NCBI RefSeq assembly: GCF_023554555.1
Contig: NZ_JAMJWC010000001.1
Span: forward strand, 1,426,001-1,490,000
Source: Sphingobacterium sp. lm-10
Lineage (GTDB): Bacteria; Bacteroidota; Bacteroidia; Sphingobacteriales; Sphingobacteriaceae
Reading direction: 5' to 3'
DNA length: 64,000 bases
Part shown: positions 26,209 to 34,653 of the stretch, in pieces
How the letters are laid out: every line of letters starts with the position of its first letter
Position numbering within the stretch: the stretch's first letter is position 1
Notes under the pieces: generated by a model
The model's input: only the letters and a program-made list of their open reading frames with translations
Told to the model about the DNA's origin: nothing
The model's database searches: none
Made by a program: the position numbers and the translations under genes

Positions 26209-27006
26209 TTATTCGCTAATCAGGTTAAGTCGGACTTGTCCACCAATTAGTTCTTTATGAAAGTATTCCTTATTTCCCGACACCTTTAACACTTGAATTT
26301 GATTATTGTCATCATATTGCGTGGACGACACTGCACTCTTGCCAGCAAGCTTCACATTCATCGTGTCGACTTTCAGGCTTGGCGAATAGCGAAGTAAACC
26401 ATCATGAAGATCGACATCAACCTGTTTAAAGTTGTAGTCCATGAGGAATGCTTTTGATTGTTCAGACACGAATATCGCTAACTTTGGAATTGACTTTTGT
26501 ATAGTATCTGTTTCCCTAGATGCAGCGTGAGTTAAGAATAATTCACTTTGTCCAAGTAGGTTCAACCGACGCATACTATCTAACAACTCCGGAGCTATAA
26601 CGGCACTTACATTTGCATGCTTAATCGTAACATCACTGAGTTTATGTGCAATATCCAGTGAGACATAGCTACCTCTTTCATTAAGTGATGTAATGAATAA
26701 TGTATCATTTTCCACATTCATTTTCAGATCCTTAAATGCTACCGCAAAGGCATTTGTAGAACCAGATGTGCCCTTATTCAAGATCAGAGAGAATGGACGT
26801 CCATCGCCATTTAATTGAATATGGCTAAATTCTTCACTAATCGTTTCCTGCTTTTTTTGGTCAGATTGATTGAACCAAAACCGGGACAAAAAGTCTGCCG
26901 GTTTATCATCCGGCCCGACTTTTATCAAACCTAATAGTTGGGGTACACACACTACTAACAGAATGAGTACCAGTATGCTGGCAAATATGCTATTTGATGT
27001 TTTCAT
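26209..27006 (-). CDS. membrane-anchored hypothetical protein of the ABC operon
   Basis: The 265-aa protein has one N-terminal TM segment (about 8-28: FASILVLILLVVCVPQLLGL) and a predicted extracytoplasmic beta-rich part with repeated short strands (VTIKHANVSAVIAP, LNLLGQSELFL, DVDLHDGLL, MNVKLAGKSAVSS). This pattern resembles the beta-helical head-GIN domain (DUF2807), an assignment I hold loosely. It is the last gene of the GntR/ABC operon, 13 bp after the regulator, so it may work with the exporter. Confidence 0.6.
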   Translation of the reverse strand: MKTSNSIFASILVLILLVVCVPQLLGLIKVGPDDKPADFLSRFWFNQSDQKKQETISEEFSHIQLNGDGRPFSLILNKGTSGSTNAFAVAFKDLKMNVENDTLFITSLNERGSYVSLDIAHKLSDVTIKHANVSAVIAPELLDSMRRLNLLGQSELFLTHAASRETDTIQKSIPKLAIFVSEQSKAFLMDYNFKQVDVDLHDGLLRYSPSLKVDTMNVKLAGKSAVSSTQYDDNNQIQVLKVSGNKEYFHKELIGGQVRLNLISE

Positions 27007-27019
27007 TGTTTAAGTTTCT

Positions 27020-27373
27020 TTATCGGTTTCTATAGTAGGTATTAATCTCTTCTATACTGATTCCCAGCATATCCATTGCTCGAAATACAACTGCCAACTC
27101 ATCATTCAGAAAGTGCTTCTTCCTAGCTTTAAGGATAAGTGCTTTAGCATCATGGTGTGCAAAAAAACCTATCCCTCGTTTATTGAAGATTATTTCCTGT
27201 TGTTGTAGATGATCGTACGCACGCATAACCGTATTCGCATTTACTTCCAGATGAGCCGCTAAATCCCTGACCGAAGGGATCTTTTCTTTTTCTTGCCATT
27301 CTCCCAAGAGAATCCTATCCATCACGTACTCACTGATTTGTAAATAAATGGGTTTTTCATTCGAAAATTGCAT
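27020..27373 (-). CDS. GntR-family (YtrA subfamily) transcriptional regulator
   Basis: A 117-aa protein with an N-terminal winged helix: PIYLQISEYVMDRILLGEW, IPSVRDLAAHLEVNANTVMRAY and a GIGFF wing. The C-terminal ~45 residues are short and helical, as in the YtrA subfamily, which lacks a large effector domain and regulates adjacent ABC transporters. It lies 1 bp from the permease gene. The AGTGTA-N12-TACACT site in front of the operon (29035-29058) is its probable operator. Confidence 0.9.
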   Translation of the reverse strand: MQFSNEKPIYLQISEYVMDRILLGEWQEKEKIPSVRDLAAHLEVNANTVMRAYDHLQQQEIIFNKRGIGFFAHHDAKALILKARKKHFLNDELAVVFRAMDMLGISIEEINTYYRNR

Positions 27374-27374
27374 A

Positions 27375-28178
27375 TTAATAAATCTCCTTTTCTCTTAGTT
27401 TGAAATAGGTGGTCACGATGATGCCAAGCAAAACCAATAGTATATACAAAGTCATTATCTTCGACCTTAAATCCGATCCTTCAAAATGATAGTCAGCATG
27501 TTGGTGAAGTGTCACGATGACTTTAAAATAGAACACACCAAGTGCAATTAATAGCAATGCAAAAAGTGGAATGCTGTATTTCCGAAAAAAGATAGCTGCT
27601 AACTGGTACAAACAGGCGAATATGCATGAAGCAATAATTGCAGCAGTATAAATTTGAGGTTCTGAATTCGAAAAATAAGTTTTCTCTTTAAATTTAAAAT
27701 ACAGTTCTCCAACGCTTTCTTTATAGGAAATAGCATCTGCCAAATAAAGTGACTTCATCACAGATACGAATGCCAAATCCGTGAGGAAGAAGGAGAAAAG
27801 AATTAAGAAAATGATGGTTAAATTTCCAAGCCATAACGTAAGCATACGCTCTCCCCTACTCACTGGACTTAAGCTGCCGCGCACCGTCTTCGTCAACATC
27901 TTAAAATAAGGAACTGTGCATAAAATCAGGTAAAGTGGCAATATAAATAACACCAGGTTTGTGGTTTGTTTTCCGGTGTAGTTTGCCAACGCTTCCGCAA
28001 AAGAGCCTTCGGAATAGCCATTCAGAAACAACCTATTGAAAAGAGGCGTCCCGTACCAAAACATGGCCAAAATATATAAAACGAATACAACCACCGGGAT
28101 GCTTACGATCTTACCTTTATTGAGCAACCAGTATTCAACAAGTGTCGTTTTCAATCTTTTTAAATTAATATTTTTCAT
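27375..28178 (-). CDS. ABC transporter permease (membrane subunit)
   Basis: A 267-aa polytopic protein with about six TM segments. It starts with a basic cytoplasmic N-terminus (NINLKRLKTTLVEYWLLNKG), typical of ABC-2-like permeases of YtrA-controlled systems. It is 1 bp from the ATPase gene upstream and 1 bp from the GntR gene downstream, indicating tight co-expression. The substrate is unknown; related systems respond to cell-envelope-active compounds. Confidence 0.75.
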   Translation of the reverse strand: MKNINLKRLKTTLVEYWLLNKGKIVSIPVVVFVLYILAMFWYGTPLFNRLFLNGYSEGSFAEALANYTGKQTTNLVLFILPLYLILCTVPYFKMLTKTVRGSLSPVSRGERMLTLWLGNLTIIFLILFSFFLTDLAFVSVMKSLYLADAISYKESVGELYFKFKEKTYFSNSEPQIYTAAIIASCIFACLYQLAAIFFRKYSIPLFALLLIALGVFYFKVIVTLHQHADYHFEGSDLRSKIMTLYILLVLLGIIVTTYFKLREKEIY

Positions 28179-28179
28179 T

Positions 28180-29022
28180 TCACAGGTTGGTTTGAGTTGG
28201 CTTAAAGTGGTTTACGAGATTTGGATCAGCAGATAAGGCATTAAAGAAAAATTCAATATCAAATTGACTTTCTTCATTTTTAACATTAGGTATCAGACTT
28301 AATGTTCCATGTATGCTCTGCTCTGAATAGATAGCATCTGCCACATCACTAGGCTGAGTAGACATGTAGAAGCTCTGTTGCAACGAGTGGAGACTTTCAT
28401 CCAGAATCAGTCTACTGTGATTCAAAACCAGCAAATGATCGATTAAGTTATGGATATCACGGATTTGGTGCGTGGATATAATCAACAGACGTTCGTCGGT
28501 AACATATCTTGCGATAATTTTACGAAATTGAGTCTTCGAAGGGATATCCAACCCATTAGTGGGTTCATCCATCAAGATGACGTTGGCATTTGTAGCCAAT
28601 GCAAAAGCAATGTTTACTTTTTTAACCTGACCGAAGGAAAGGTCTTTTATATTCTTGGTACAGTCGATCTGAAAAATACCTAACAGGTTTTCAAAGTAAC
28701 CGACATCAAATTTTGGATACAAGGATCCATACACTTCCTGAAACTGACGGATCTTCCACTCTGGTAGTTCCGCATGATCGGTAACAAAGTAAATGTTGGA
28801 TAGGAAATCCACCTCTCTTTTATGAGGTTCAAAACCAGTCATCTCAATAGCTCCAGAGCTTGGGAAAAGCAGACCTCCGATATTTTTGAGTAACGTCGTT
28901 TTGCCTACTCCATTCAAGCCTAACAATCCGTAGATATGTCCGGGCTTCAGATTAGCGGTAATATTTTCCAATATAGGAACTCCTCTTCGATACTGGTACG
29001 ATACATTCTTTAAATTAATCAT
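28180..29022 (-). CDS. ABC transporter ATP-binding protein
   Basis: A 280-aa ABC ATPase. Walker A is GLNGVGKTT, the signature LSFGQVKKV, Walker B VILMDEPTNGLD and the H-loop STHQI. The signature reads LSFGQ rather than LSGGQ. The C-terminal ~70 residues extend beyond the core, as in exporters of the YtrB type. First gene of the four-gene operon, directly behind the promoter and operator at 29035-29090. Confidence 0.95.
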   Translation of the reverse strand: MINLKNVSYQYRRGVPILENITANLKPGHIYGLLGLNGVGKTTLLKNIGGLLFPSSGAIEMTGFEPHKREVDFLSNIYFVTDHAELPEWKIRQFQEVYGSLYPKFDVGYFENLLGIFQIDCTKNIKDLSFGQVKKVNIAFALATNANVILMDEPTNGLDIPSKTQFRKIIARYVTDERLLIISTHQIRDIHNLIDHLLVLNHSRLILDESLHSLQQSFYMSTQPSDVADAIYSEQSIHGTLSLIPNVKNEESQFDIEFFFNALSADPNLVNHFKPTQTNL

Positions 29023-29034
29023 ATTGGCTATTCT

Positions 29035-29058
29035 AGTGTATTAGTTATATAGTACACT
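29035..29058 (-). promoter_or_regulatory. putative GntR (YtrA-like) operator
   Basis: AGTGTA (29035-29040) and TACACT (29053-29058) form a perfect inverted repeat with a 12-nt spacer. It matches the AGTGTA...TACACT type of site described for Bacillus YtrA and lies just downstream of the -7 box, over the expected transcription start. Repression by the operon's own GntR protein is the natural reading. Confidence 0.6.
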
Positions 29059-29059
29059 A

Positions 29060-29090
29060 CAAATGTATGCATCGTTTTGAGACTAACAAA
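29060..29090 (-). promoter_or_regulatory. Bacteroidota-type promoter of the ABC operon
   Basis: On the minus strand TTTG (29090-29087) and TACATTTG (29067-29060) are separated by exactly 19 nt, an exact match to TTTG-N19-TAnnTTTG. The transcription start would fall within the operator at 29035-29058. Confidence 0.65.
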
Positions 29091-29531
29091 TTTTTTTTGA
29101 TTTTTATTCAGCTAAAATCAATTAGCTATAAAAAAGAGTACGTATTGGGTTGGGTTGGATGTTTCGGGATATTGTGCCACAGGTTAACTTCTGTATTTAT
29201 CTGATCAGCTTCAGCACGTGTAACAACGTCTCTTATATTCTCATGAATGATGAGAATTAAAAGCAGACCGATCGTTACTTGGCGCCCCAAATTCGATCGA
29301 AGAGAATAAACCTACTATGGCGTGTATTTGCGTCGGTAACATGGATAGCGATGGCCGCTTCATACCAGCTCGTTAAGATTGAGCATTTTGTGTTAGACGA
29401 AATAATACCAGATGCTGTTTTTAACGCATCTGGAAAGAGCTTTACGTTAATACTAAAGTTGGTTAAAGATCTGTATTAAAATTTCCTCGACAGATATACG
29501 ATCATACCTTCTTTTTATTCTACTGCATAGT

Positions 29532-29816
29532 TTATGATTTCAACACATCCTTAATATCATCCATCTTTCTAAACATACTGGCCGCAAATGGGCACAAGGG
29601 CATAATTTTGATGTTTTTTTCTCTGGCCAACTCTACAATTTTGTAAAGCATTTTTTTACCGACGCCTTTACCGGTATAGGCGGAATCGACTTCTGTATGA
29701 TCGATGATAATTAAATCTTTTCCTGCAATCGAATACGTCATCATACCCGCTCGTTTTTCGCCATCGCTAGCAGCTGCATAGCCTTTAGCATCCGATTGTT
29801 TTATTATAATATCCAT
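29532..29816 (-). CDS. GNAT-like N-acetyltransferase (YjdJ type)
   Basis: A compact 94-aa GNAT protein. The acetyl-CoA binding loop is YTGKGVGKKML, preceded by LIIIDHTEVDSA, and the end has PLCPFAASMFRK, the signature of the small YjdJ-like GNAT subfamily. Substrate unknown. The length is normal for this minimal family. Confidence 0.9.
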   Translation of the reverse strand: MDIIIKQSDAKGYAAASDGEKRAGMMTYSIAGKDLIIIDHTEVDSAYTGKGVGKKMLYKIVELAREKNIKIMPLCPFAASMFRKMDDIKDVLKS

Positions 29817-29937
29817 TGGTTTAATTACTTCTAAAGTTTACATTAAATGTAAAAATTTTATATAGAACATTTATTTTATTATCCTTAGCTGTAGCATCTT
29901 GTTCCTCGCTGCGTTATAGTATTGAAACCATTTTATT

Positions 29938-30267
29938 ATGAACAAGATTTATCTGCTCTTTATCACCTCATTATTGCTTTCGGCCTGTTCAAAAAGCGAA
30001 TCCGAAACCTGTTTGACCTACATGCGTAATCATTTCAGGGACCAGCTCAAGTGTAATTCACCTCATATGTATACCAACTTATACCGGGGTGTTTATAAAG
30101 GACAAACCGTATATTTTGTTGATATCGTTTGCCCAGCCTGCTTAACTATGCCACCTCAACGCGGATATACCTGTGAGATGAAAGAAGTCAATTTTACAAA
30201 CTTTGCCGAAGAAGTAAACGATGTAAAAGAAGTTTACAATAGCTGCACAAGAAGCTATTCAGAGTAA
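29938..30267 (+). CDS. cysteine-rich lipoprotein, unknown function
   Basis: A 109-aa protein with a lipoprotein signal (LFITSLLLSACSKS; Cys17 is the lipidation site). The mature part holds six further cysteines, including a CPAC motif (DIVCPACLTM) that is CxxC-like, so disulfide bonds or metal binding are possible. No family recognised. Its 3' end overlaps the tail of the convergent GH78 gene by 13 bp. Confidence 0.65.
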   Translation: MNKIYLLFITSLLLSACSKSESETCLTYMRNHFRDQLKCNSPHMYTNLYRGVYKGQTVYFVDIVCPACLTMPPQRGYTCEMKEVNFTNFAEEVNDVKEVYNSCTRSYSE

Positions 30268-32909
30268 TTTAGCTTTACTTGTATCGTGTGCGTCCCTGCA
30301 AGCAACTTTTGCGGTGCCCTTTCTTCTGCATTTTCTGGCAAGTGGAGCGTGGCACTGGCATTGGCTGGCACGGTGACCGTGTAGGTTACTGTATTATTCT
30401 TATTTCGTTTCCATTTTGAGATAATGTTACCGTAGGGCGAACGGTGGCTGACTTCCGAGTGCTCCAATCCTTCGGGAAATAGAGGTCGTAGCAGCGTATG
30501 CTTAAAACCAGGCTGCTCTGGATCGGGATGAATGCCTCCTACCGACTTGAAAAACCAACCACCGATCTCACCAAACATCATATGATTGTCGGAAATATCT
30601 CGCTCGGCTTCCAAATCCCAATTTTCTAATAAAGTCGTCGCTCCATTGACTACCCACCATCCCCAGGAAGGATAGGTATCCTGCACTGCCACTTTATAAG
30701 CCGTAGCACCATAACCATTATCTTTCAAGGCATCGAGCAATGCCTTGGCACCTAATACACCGACATCCAGATGAAAATTCGTCTCTTCGACCTTTTTATT
30801 CAGATTAGCCGCCACTTTGGCTATCATATCTTCCGGCACAATTTTCCAAAACAAAGGAACGCTTAACTCCGTTTGGGTACCATCTGCGTAGATGCCTTTC
30901 TCCCGGTTCAGGAATTTACTATTAATTGCATTTTTAATTTTTTCGCTCAATGCCTCATATTTTTGCTGATCCTGCTCTTTCCCAAAGAGTTTGGCCGCTG
31001 TAGCCAGGATGCGCGCATCGGTGTAGAAATATACGGAAGAAGTCAATTCCAGATTGGACGTAGACTTCACCGGAACCCAATCTCCGCGACCAAAAGTCGT
31101 CAAACCGGTTGGGCTAATTCGTTCCACATAATCCACGTAGCGCTTTATGTTTTCGTACGAATCAGCCAGCAGCTTGGAATCTCCGTAGAATAGATAGATC
31201 TGCCAAGGAATTATCGCAATTGTGCTGGTCCAGTCTAGCCCATTTGCTGTACCATAACCCCAGCCTCCGGTAGGGATAATATCCGGCAATACACCGTTGG
31301 GCTGTTGCTCATCGCGATGATCGGCAATCCATTTTTCGTATACCGTAATCCCTTCAAAATTGTATAAAGCTGTTTCTATGGCCAAATGTCCATCACCAGT
31401 CCAGCCGTTCTTTTCACGCTGCGGACAATCCGTTGGGTAGCCCATCAAGTTAGATAAATACGCATTATTGGTGACGCGCCACAGGTCATTCACCAACTTA
31501 GAAGAAGTTTTCACTTCGCCCAGCGGAGCGACATCGCTGTGCATAAAATAGGCCGTCACATTTTTGGCGTTCAGAAGGATGGGTGCGTTGCTGCTAATCT
31601 CTACATAGCGAAAACCTTTATAATTGAATTTGGCGGTAAATTCATCTTCTTTGCGACCACTCAGCGTCAGGATATCCGTCTGGAAAGGATCTGCCTCTTT
31701 ATCTCCCCGATAATACACATCGATATTAGACAAATCAATCCGACCATCATCGTGCAAGCGTTCGCCATGTTTTATTTTTAGTACGGTTCCCTCTGCTCCT
31801 TTCACCTGCACATGGGTTACACCTGCCATATTTTGCCCCATATCAAAAACATAGGTGCTATCATTGATCTTTTCGACGGATTGAGGCTCGTATTTTCTTC
31901 CGAAACGGATAGGTACCATTTGCTGCGAGACAATATTTTCCGAAGGAAAACTGCGGTACCGTACCCCCTGCCATTTCTGGTCATCAAAGCCCGGACTGTC
32001 CCAACCGGGCTGCTCTAAACGGGCGTCATAGTGTTCTGCCGTATAAATACTGTTAAAGGTAATCGGTCCGGAAGAAGTCTTCCAATCTCGTTCTGACCGG
32101 ATCGTTTCTTCGGAACCATCTGTATAAACAATATGCAGATCCAGACAAAACGTAGGTCTTGCTCTCCAGGGCGCATTATGAAAGTCCCACACGCCTAGCG
32201 ACTGATGGTTGTACCAGCCATTGCCCAATACCACACCCAATGCATTCTGCCCTGAGCGCAGCTGCGTAGTCACATCGTGTGTTACATAAAGCGTGCGCCG
32301 ATCAAACCGGGTGTACATCGGATCCAAGCGATGATCTCCAACCTTACGACCATTGAGCGAGAGCTCGTATAATCCAGCTACAGCAATGTAAGCACGTGCA
32401 CGAGCGATCTCCTTCTTGAGGTTAAATTCTTTACGAAAATATGGCGCTGGCTTATGGTCGATAGTATGATGATCACTAATCCAAGATCCCTGCCATTGGG
32501 CATTCCCCATCTTACCGGTCTCGAAAGCGACGACCGCCGATGTGCTTGCTTTTGCTTCTTTATCCCAAGTGATCACTTTCCAAAAATATCGAGTTTGGGG
32601 CTGAAGCTGCTCACCCGCAAATGTCAATAGAATATGGTCATCAGGTTGTTTTCCAGTATCCCAGATCTGGCCCCGATCATTCACTACAGCCAAGGAATCT
32701 GTATCCACTAAGATCCGATAGGCTGTTTGTACTGCTCCCGGCCGATTATCTTCGAGCTTCCAACTCAGCCGTGGATTCGGATTATCTATCCCCAGCGGAC
32801 TCACCAAATGCTCGCAACGTAGTTCGATCGGTTCTCCATTTTTAGACTTGGCATGAGTAAAGAAACAAATTGGAATTAGCGCGAGAAAGAATGGGACAGC
32901 TTTAATCAT
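30255..32909 (-). CDS. alpha-L-rhamnosidase, GH78
   Basis: An 884-aa exported enzyme (signal peptide MIKAVPFFLALIPICFFTHA). It opens with an Ig-like domain (LRCEHLVSPLGIDNPNPRLSW), has the Bac_rhamnosid_N region (ARAYIAVAGLYELSLNGRKVG) and a central (alpha/alpha)6 barrel with DCPQREKNGWTGDGHLAIE, the region that supplies the acidic catalytic residues. GH78 enzymes remove terminal alpha-L-rhamnose. It is the last gene of a three-gene minus-strand operon with the NodB-like enzyme and the esterase. Length is usual for the family. Confidence 0.95.
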   Translation of the reverse strand: MIKAVPFFLALIPICFFTHAKSKNGEPIELRCEHLVSPLGIDNPNPRLSWKLEDNRPGAVQTAYRILVDTDSLAVVNDRGQIWDTGKQPDDHILLTFAGEQLQPQTRYFWKVITWDKEAKASTSAVVAFETGKMGNAQWQGSWISDHHTIDHKPAPYFRKEFNLKKEIARARAYIAVAGLYELSLNGRKVGDHRLDPMYTRFDRRTLYVTHDVTTQLRSGQNALGVVLGNGWYNHQSLGVWDFHNAPWRARPTFCLDLHIVYTDGSEETIRSERDWKTSSGPITFNSIYTAEHYDARLEQPGWDSPGFDDQKWQGVRYRSFPSENIVSQQMVPIRFGRKYEPQSVEKINDSTYVFDMGQNMAGVTHVQVKGAEGTVLKIKHGERLHDDGRIDLSNIDVYYRGDKEADPFQTDILTLSGRKEDEFTAKFNYKGFRYVEISSNAPILLNAKNVTAYFMHSDVAPLGEVKTSSKLVNDLWRVTNNAYLSNLMGYPTDCPQREKNGWTGDGHLAIETALYNFEGITVYEKWIADHRDEQQPNGVLPDIIPTGGWGYGTANGLDWTSTIAIIPWQIYLFYGDSKLLADSYENIKRYVDYVERISPTGLTTFGRGDWVPVKSTSNLELTSSVYFYTDARILATAAKLFGKEQDQQKYEALSEKIKNAINSKFLNREKGIYADGTQTELSVPLFWKIVPEDMIAKVAANLNKKVEETNFHLDVGVLGAKALLDALKDNGYGATAYKVAVQDTYPSWGWWVVNGATTLLENWDLEAERDISDNHMMFGEIGGWFFKSVGGIHPDPEQPGFKHTLLRPLFPEGLEHSEVSHRSPYGNIISKWKRNKNNTVTYTVTVPANASATLHLPENAEERAPQKLLAGTHTIQVKLNYSE

Positions 32910-32942
32910 AAATAGATAGTTATGCTTTGGTATTATAATGAA

Positions 32943-34628
32943 TTAGTATTTTGTTATTAAACGGATAACGTGATTTTCGGGAAGCAACTGAAACACCTGA
33001 CCATCTATTCTATTGCGCTGAAAATGGCCATTCTCTAGCTCTATCGTATAGCTATAACCTTTAAAACTAGCCGCTATGGATGTCTTTTCGATGGTGTTGA
33101 ATGGCAATTCTGGTTGTCTTTTTACAGGTATCTGTAGTGCAAGGTACCAAGAAAAATTATTCTTTGCGGGTTGGCAAGCCACATCGATGTGATCCGGATA
33201 AAGGGTGATCGTAAAAGCATTCTGAAACTGATCGCGACTTTTTATTTGAAGCACATCTTTGGCTGTTTCGGTCACTTCTGGTGTGTCCATTAAAAGCGCT
33301 GTTTCTTCCCCATTAGCATTTTCTGTCATCAATCGAAGACCTGCCAATTCGTCTTCAGTACTCCAAAAATAGCCATCCACCACGGGAAGTGTGAAGTAAA
33401 GAAATTGCCCTCCTTTACCAGGGGCACGTAAGTAAGCAGACTCCACACGCTCGTCGAATAGGTGAATATCTCTGAAGCGAAAGTTTTTTCCGTGCCAAGA
33501 CAAATTGGTCCGGTAGAAACGGCTATTGTACCAAATAGATTTGTTTCCTTCATCGCGATAATCTTCCAATGCTGTCACCGCTGTTGCGGGGGTCAGTTCA
33601 AAGTTGTCCTTAAACCATTTTCCTGATTCAGCCAGTGTCTCCACACGAATCTTTCCTTCCCGGCGCAAGGAATCGAAGATGGGGATTTGCATCTCTAGTC
33701 CTTTTTTCATGCCATCCCATGTAAAAGAGTTTTCCTGACCGGCTTGTCCGTAGTTGAAAGCCAAACTGGGTTGCTCCACAATAGCATTCAAGAAATAGTC
33801 GGTCCATCGCTTATCCATCCCGCCATCTTCGTATACGGGTTCTAAAGTAATCACTCCCTGATAACCGGTACCGACACCCATATCATACTGATAAATGGGA
33901 TCGCTACCCAACATTCTAAAAATCGGAACCGGAATTTGATTTTCTTTCGTTTGTGCCGGCATATACGCATTCCCTTTGCTTGGATAGTATGCTTGATTCC
34001 AATAGCCACCCCATAGCGTATACCCATCGGTACCCACTTGATCCTTGCAATTAGTGGAGACTACAATTTGATATTTCTCGTACATATAATTCAGAGAATG
34101 CGAATCAATAAACCAAGAGCCTACCGATTTTGGATAATAGCCAAAGATGCCTTTGAACTTTTCCATATAAACATCAGTCAGTTTTTCACGCTCCTCTGGG
34201 GTATACCCCGTAGTAAATGCAATATTGGCGGTCGAGACCCAGCGATGTTCGCCGCGCCATGGAATATCCGCCGCTTCACAATGTGGTTGTGTAATTTCCC
34301 ACCAAGCTCCAATCTCAGATTGGTCATCCAGCCCGTTTAGCAATAGATCTTGGTATTTTGGGTTGATTAACGCATCGTACTGGAGCAAGAATGTACCGGG
34401 CAGTTTATGCTTTTTTAATAAAGCCACTTGTCTGGTCGTTGCATCCAGCAGTAAACTGTCTGCTCCTTCTACGCGGTAATCTGTTTGTCGAATGAAATTA
34501 ACAATGTTGATAATACGTGGCGACTCCGCTTTCGCTACATTTTCCGAAGAGTTGGCACAGGACAAAAGGAATAGCACCGACAGAATGAATAAGGCCACTA
34601 TAATTTTTATTTGCTTCAAATAATTCAT
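32943..34628 (-). CDS. lipoprotein, NodB/deacetylase-like carbohydrate enzyme (unassigned)
   Basis: A 561-aa protein with a lipoprotein signal (LFILSVLFLLSCANS). The first ~330 residues look like a (beta/alpha)7 barrel of the polysaccharide-deacetylase kind: RQVALLKKHKLPGTFLLQYDAL, EIGAWWEITQPHC, YYPKSVGSWFIDSHSLNYM. A beta-rich C-terminal part follows (about 380-561). The usual NodB TFDD motif is not present, so a hydrolase of another class is possible. It sits 33 bp upstream of the GH78 gene and 25 bp downstream of the esterase gene, so it probably acts on the same glycan. Confidence 0.55.
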   Translation of the reverse strand: MNYLKQIKIIVALFILSVLFLLSCANSSENVAKAESPRIINIVNFIRQTDYRVEGADSLLLDATTRQVALLKKHKLPGTFLLQYDALINPKYQDLLLNGLDDQSEIGAWWEITQPHCEAADIPWRGEHRWVSTANIAFTTGYTPEEREKLTDVYMEKFKGIFGYYPKSVGSWFIDSHSLNYMYEKYQIVVSTNCKDQVGTDGYTLWGGYWNQAYYPSKGNAYMPAQTKENQIPVPIFRMLGSDPIYQYDMGVGTGYQGVITLEPVYEDGGMDKRWTDYFLNAIVEQPSLAFNYGQAGQENSFTWDGMKKGLEMQIPIFDSLRREGKIRVETLAESGKWFKDNFELTPATAVTALEDYRDEGNKSIWYNSRFYRTNLSWHGKNFRFRDIHLFDERVESAYLRAPGKGGQFLYFTLPVVDGYFWSTEDELAGLRLMTENANGEETALLMDTPEVTETAKDVLQIKSRDQFQNAFTITLYPDHIDVACQPAKNNFSWYLALQIPVKRQPELPFNTIEKTSIAASFKGYSYTIELENGHFQRNRIDGQVFQLLPENHVIRLITKY

Positions 34629-34653
34629 AGGTCGCGATAAGAGGTAAATAATG

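Larger units (their letters stand above)
29023..29531. other. intergenic region with the ABC-operon promoter
   Basis: About 510 bp. The left end holds the promoter and operator of the ABC operon. The rest has no supported gene. A TTG-started frame at 29279-29479 (66 codons, one hydrophobic stretch) has no family resemblance and no ATG, and is not called. Confidence 0.45.

Noticed and set aside
29279..29479. TTG-started 66-codon frame with a hydrophobic stretch
   Set aside because: No ATG, no homology seen, lies in an otherwise empty region; evidence too weak to call a gene.
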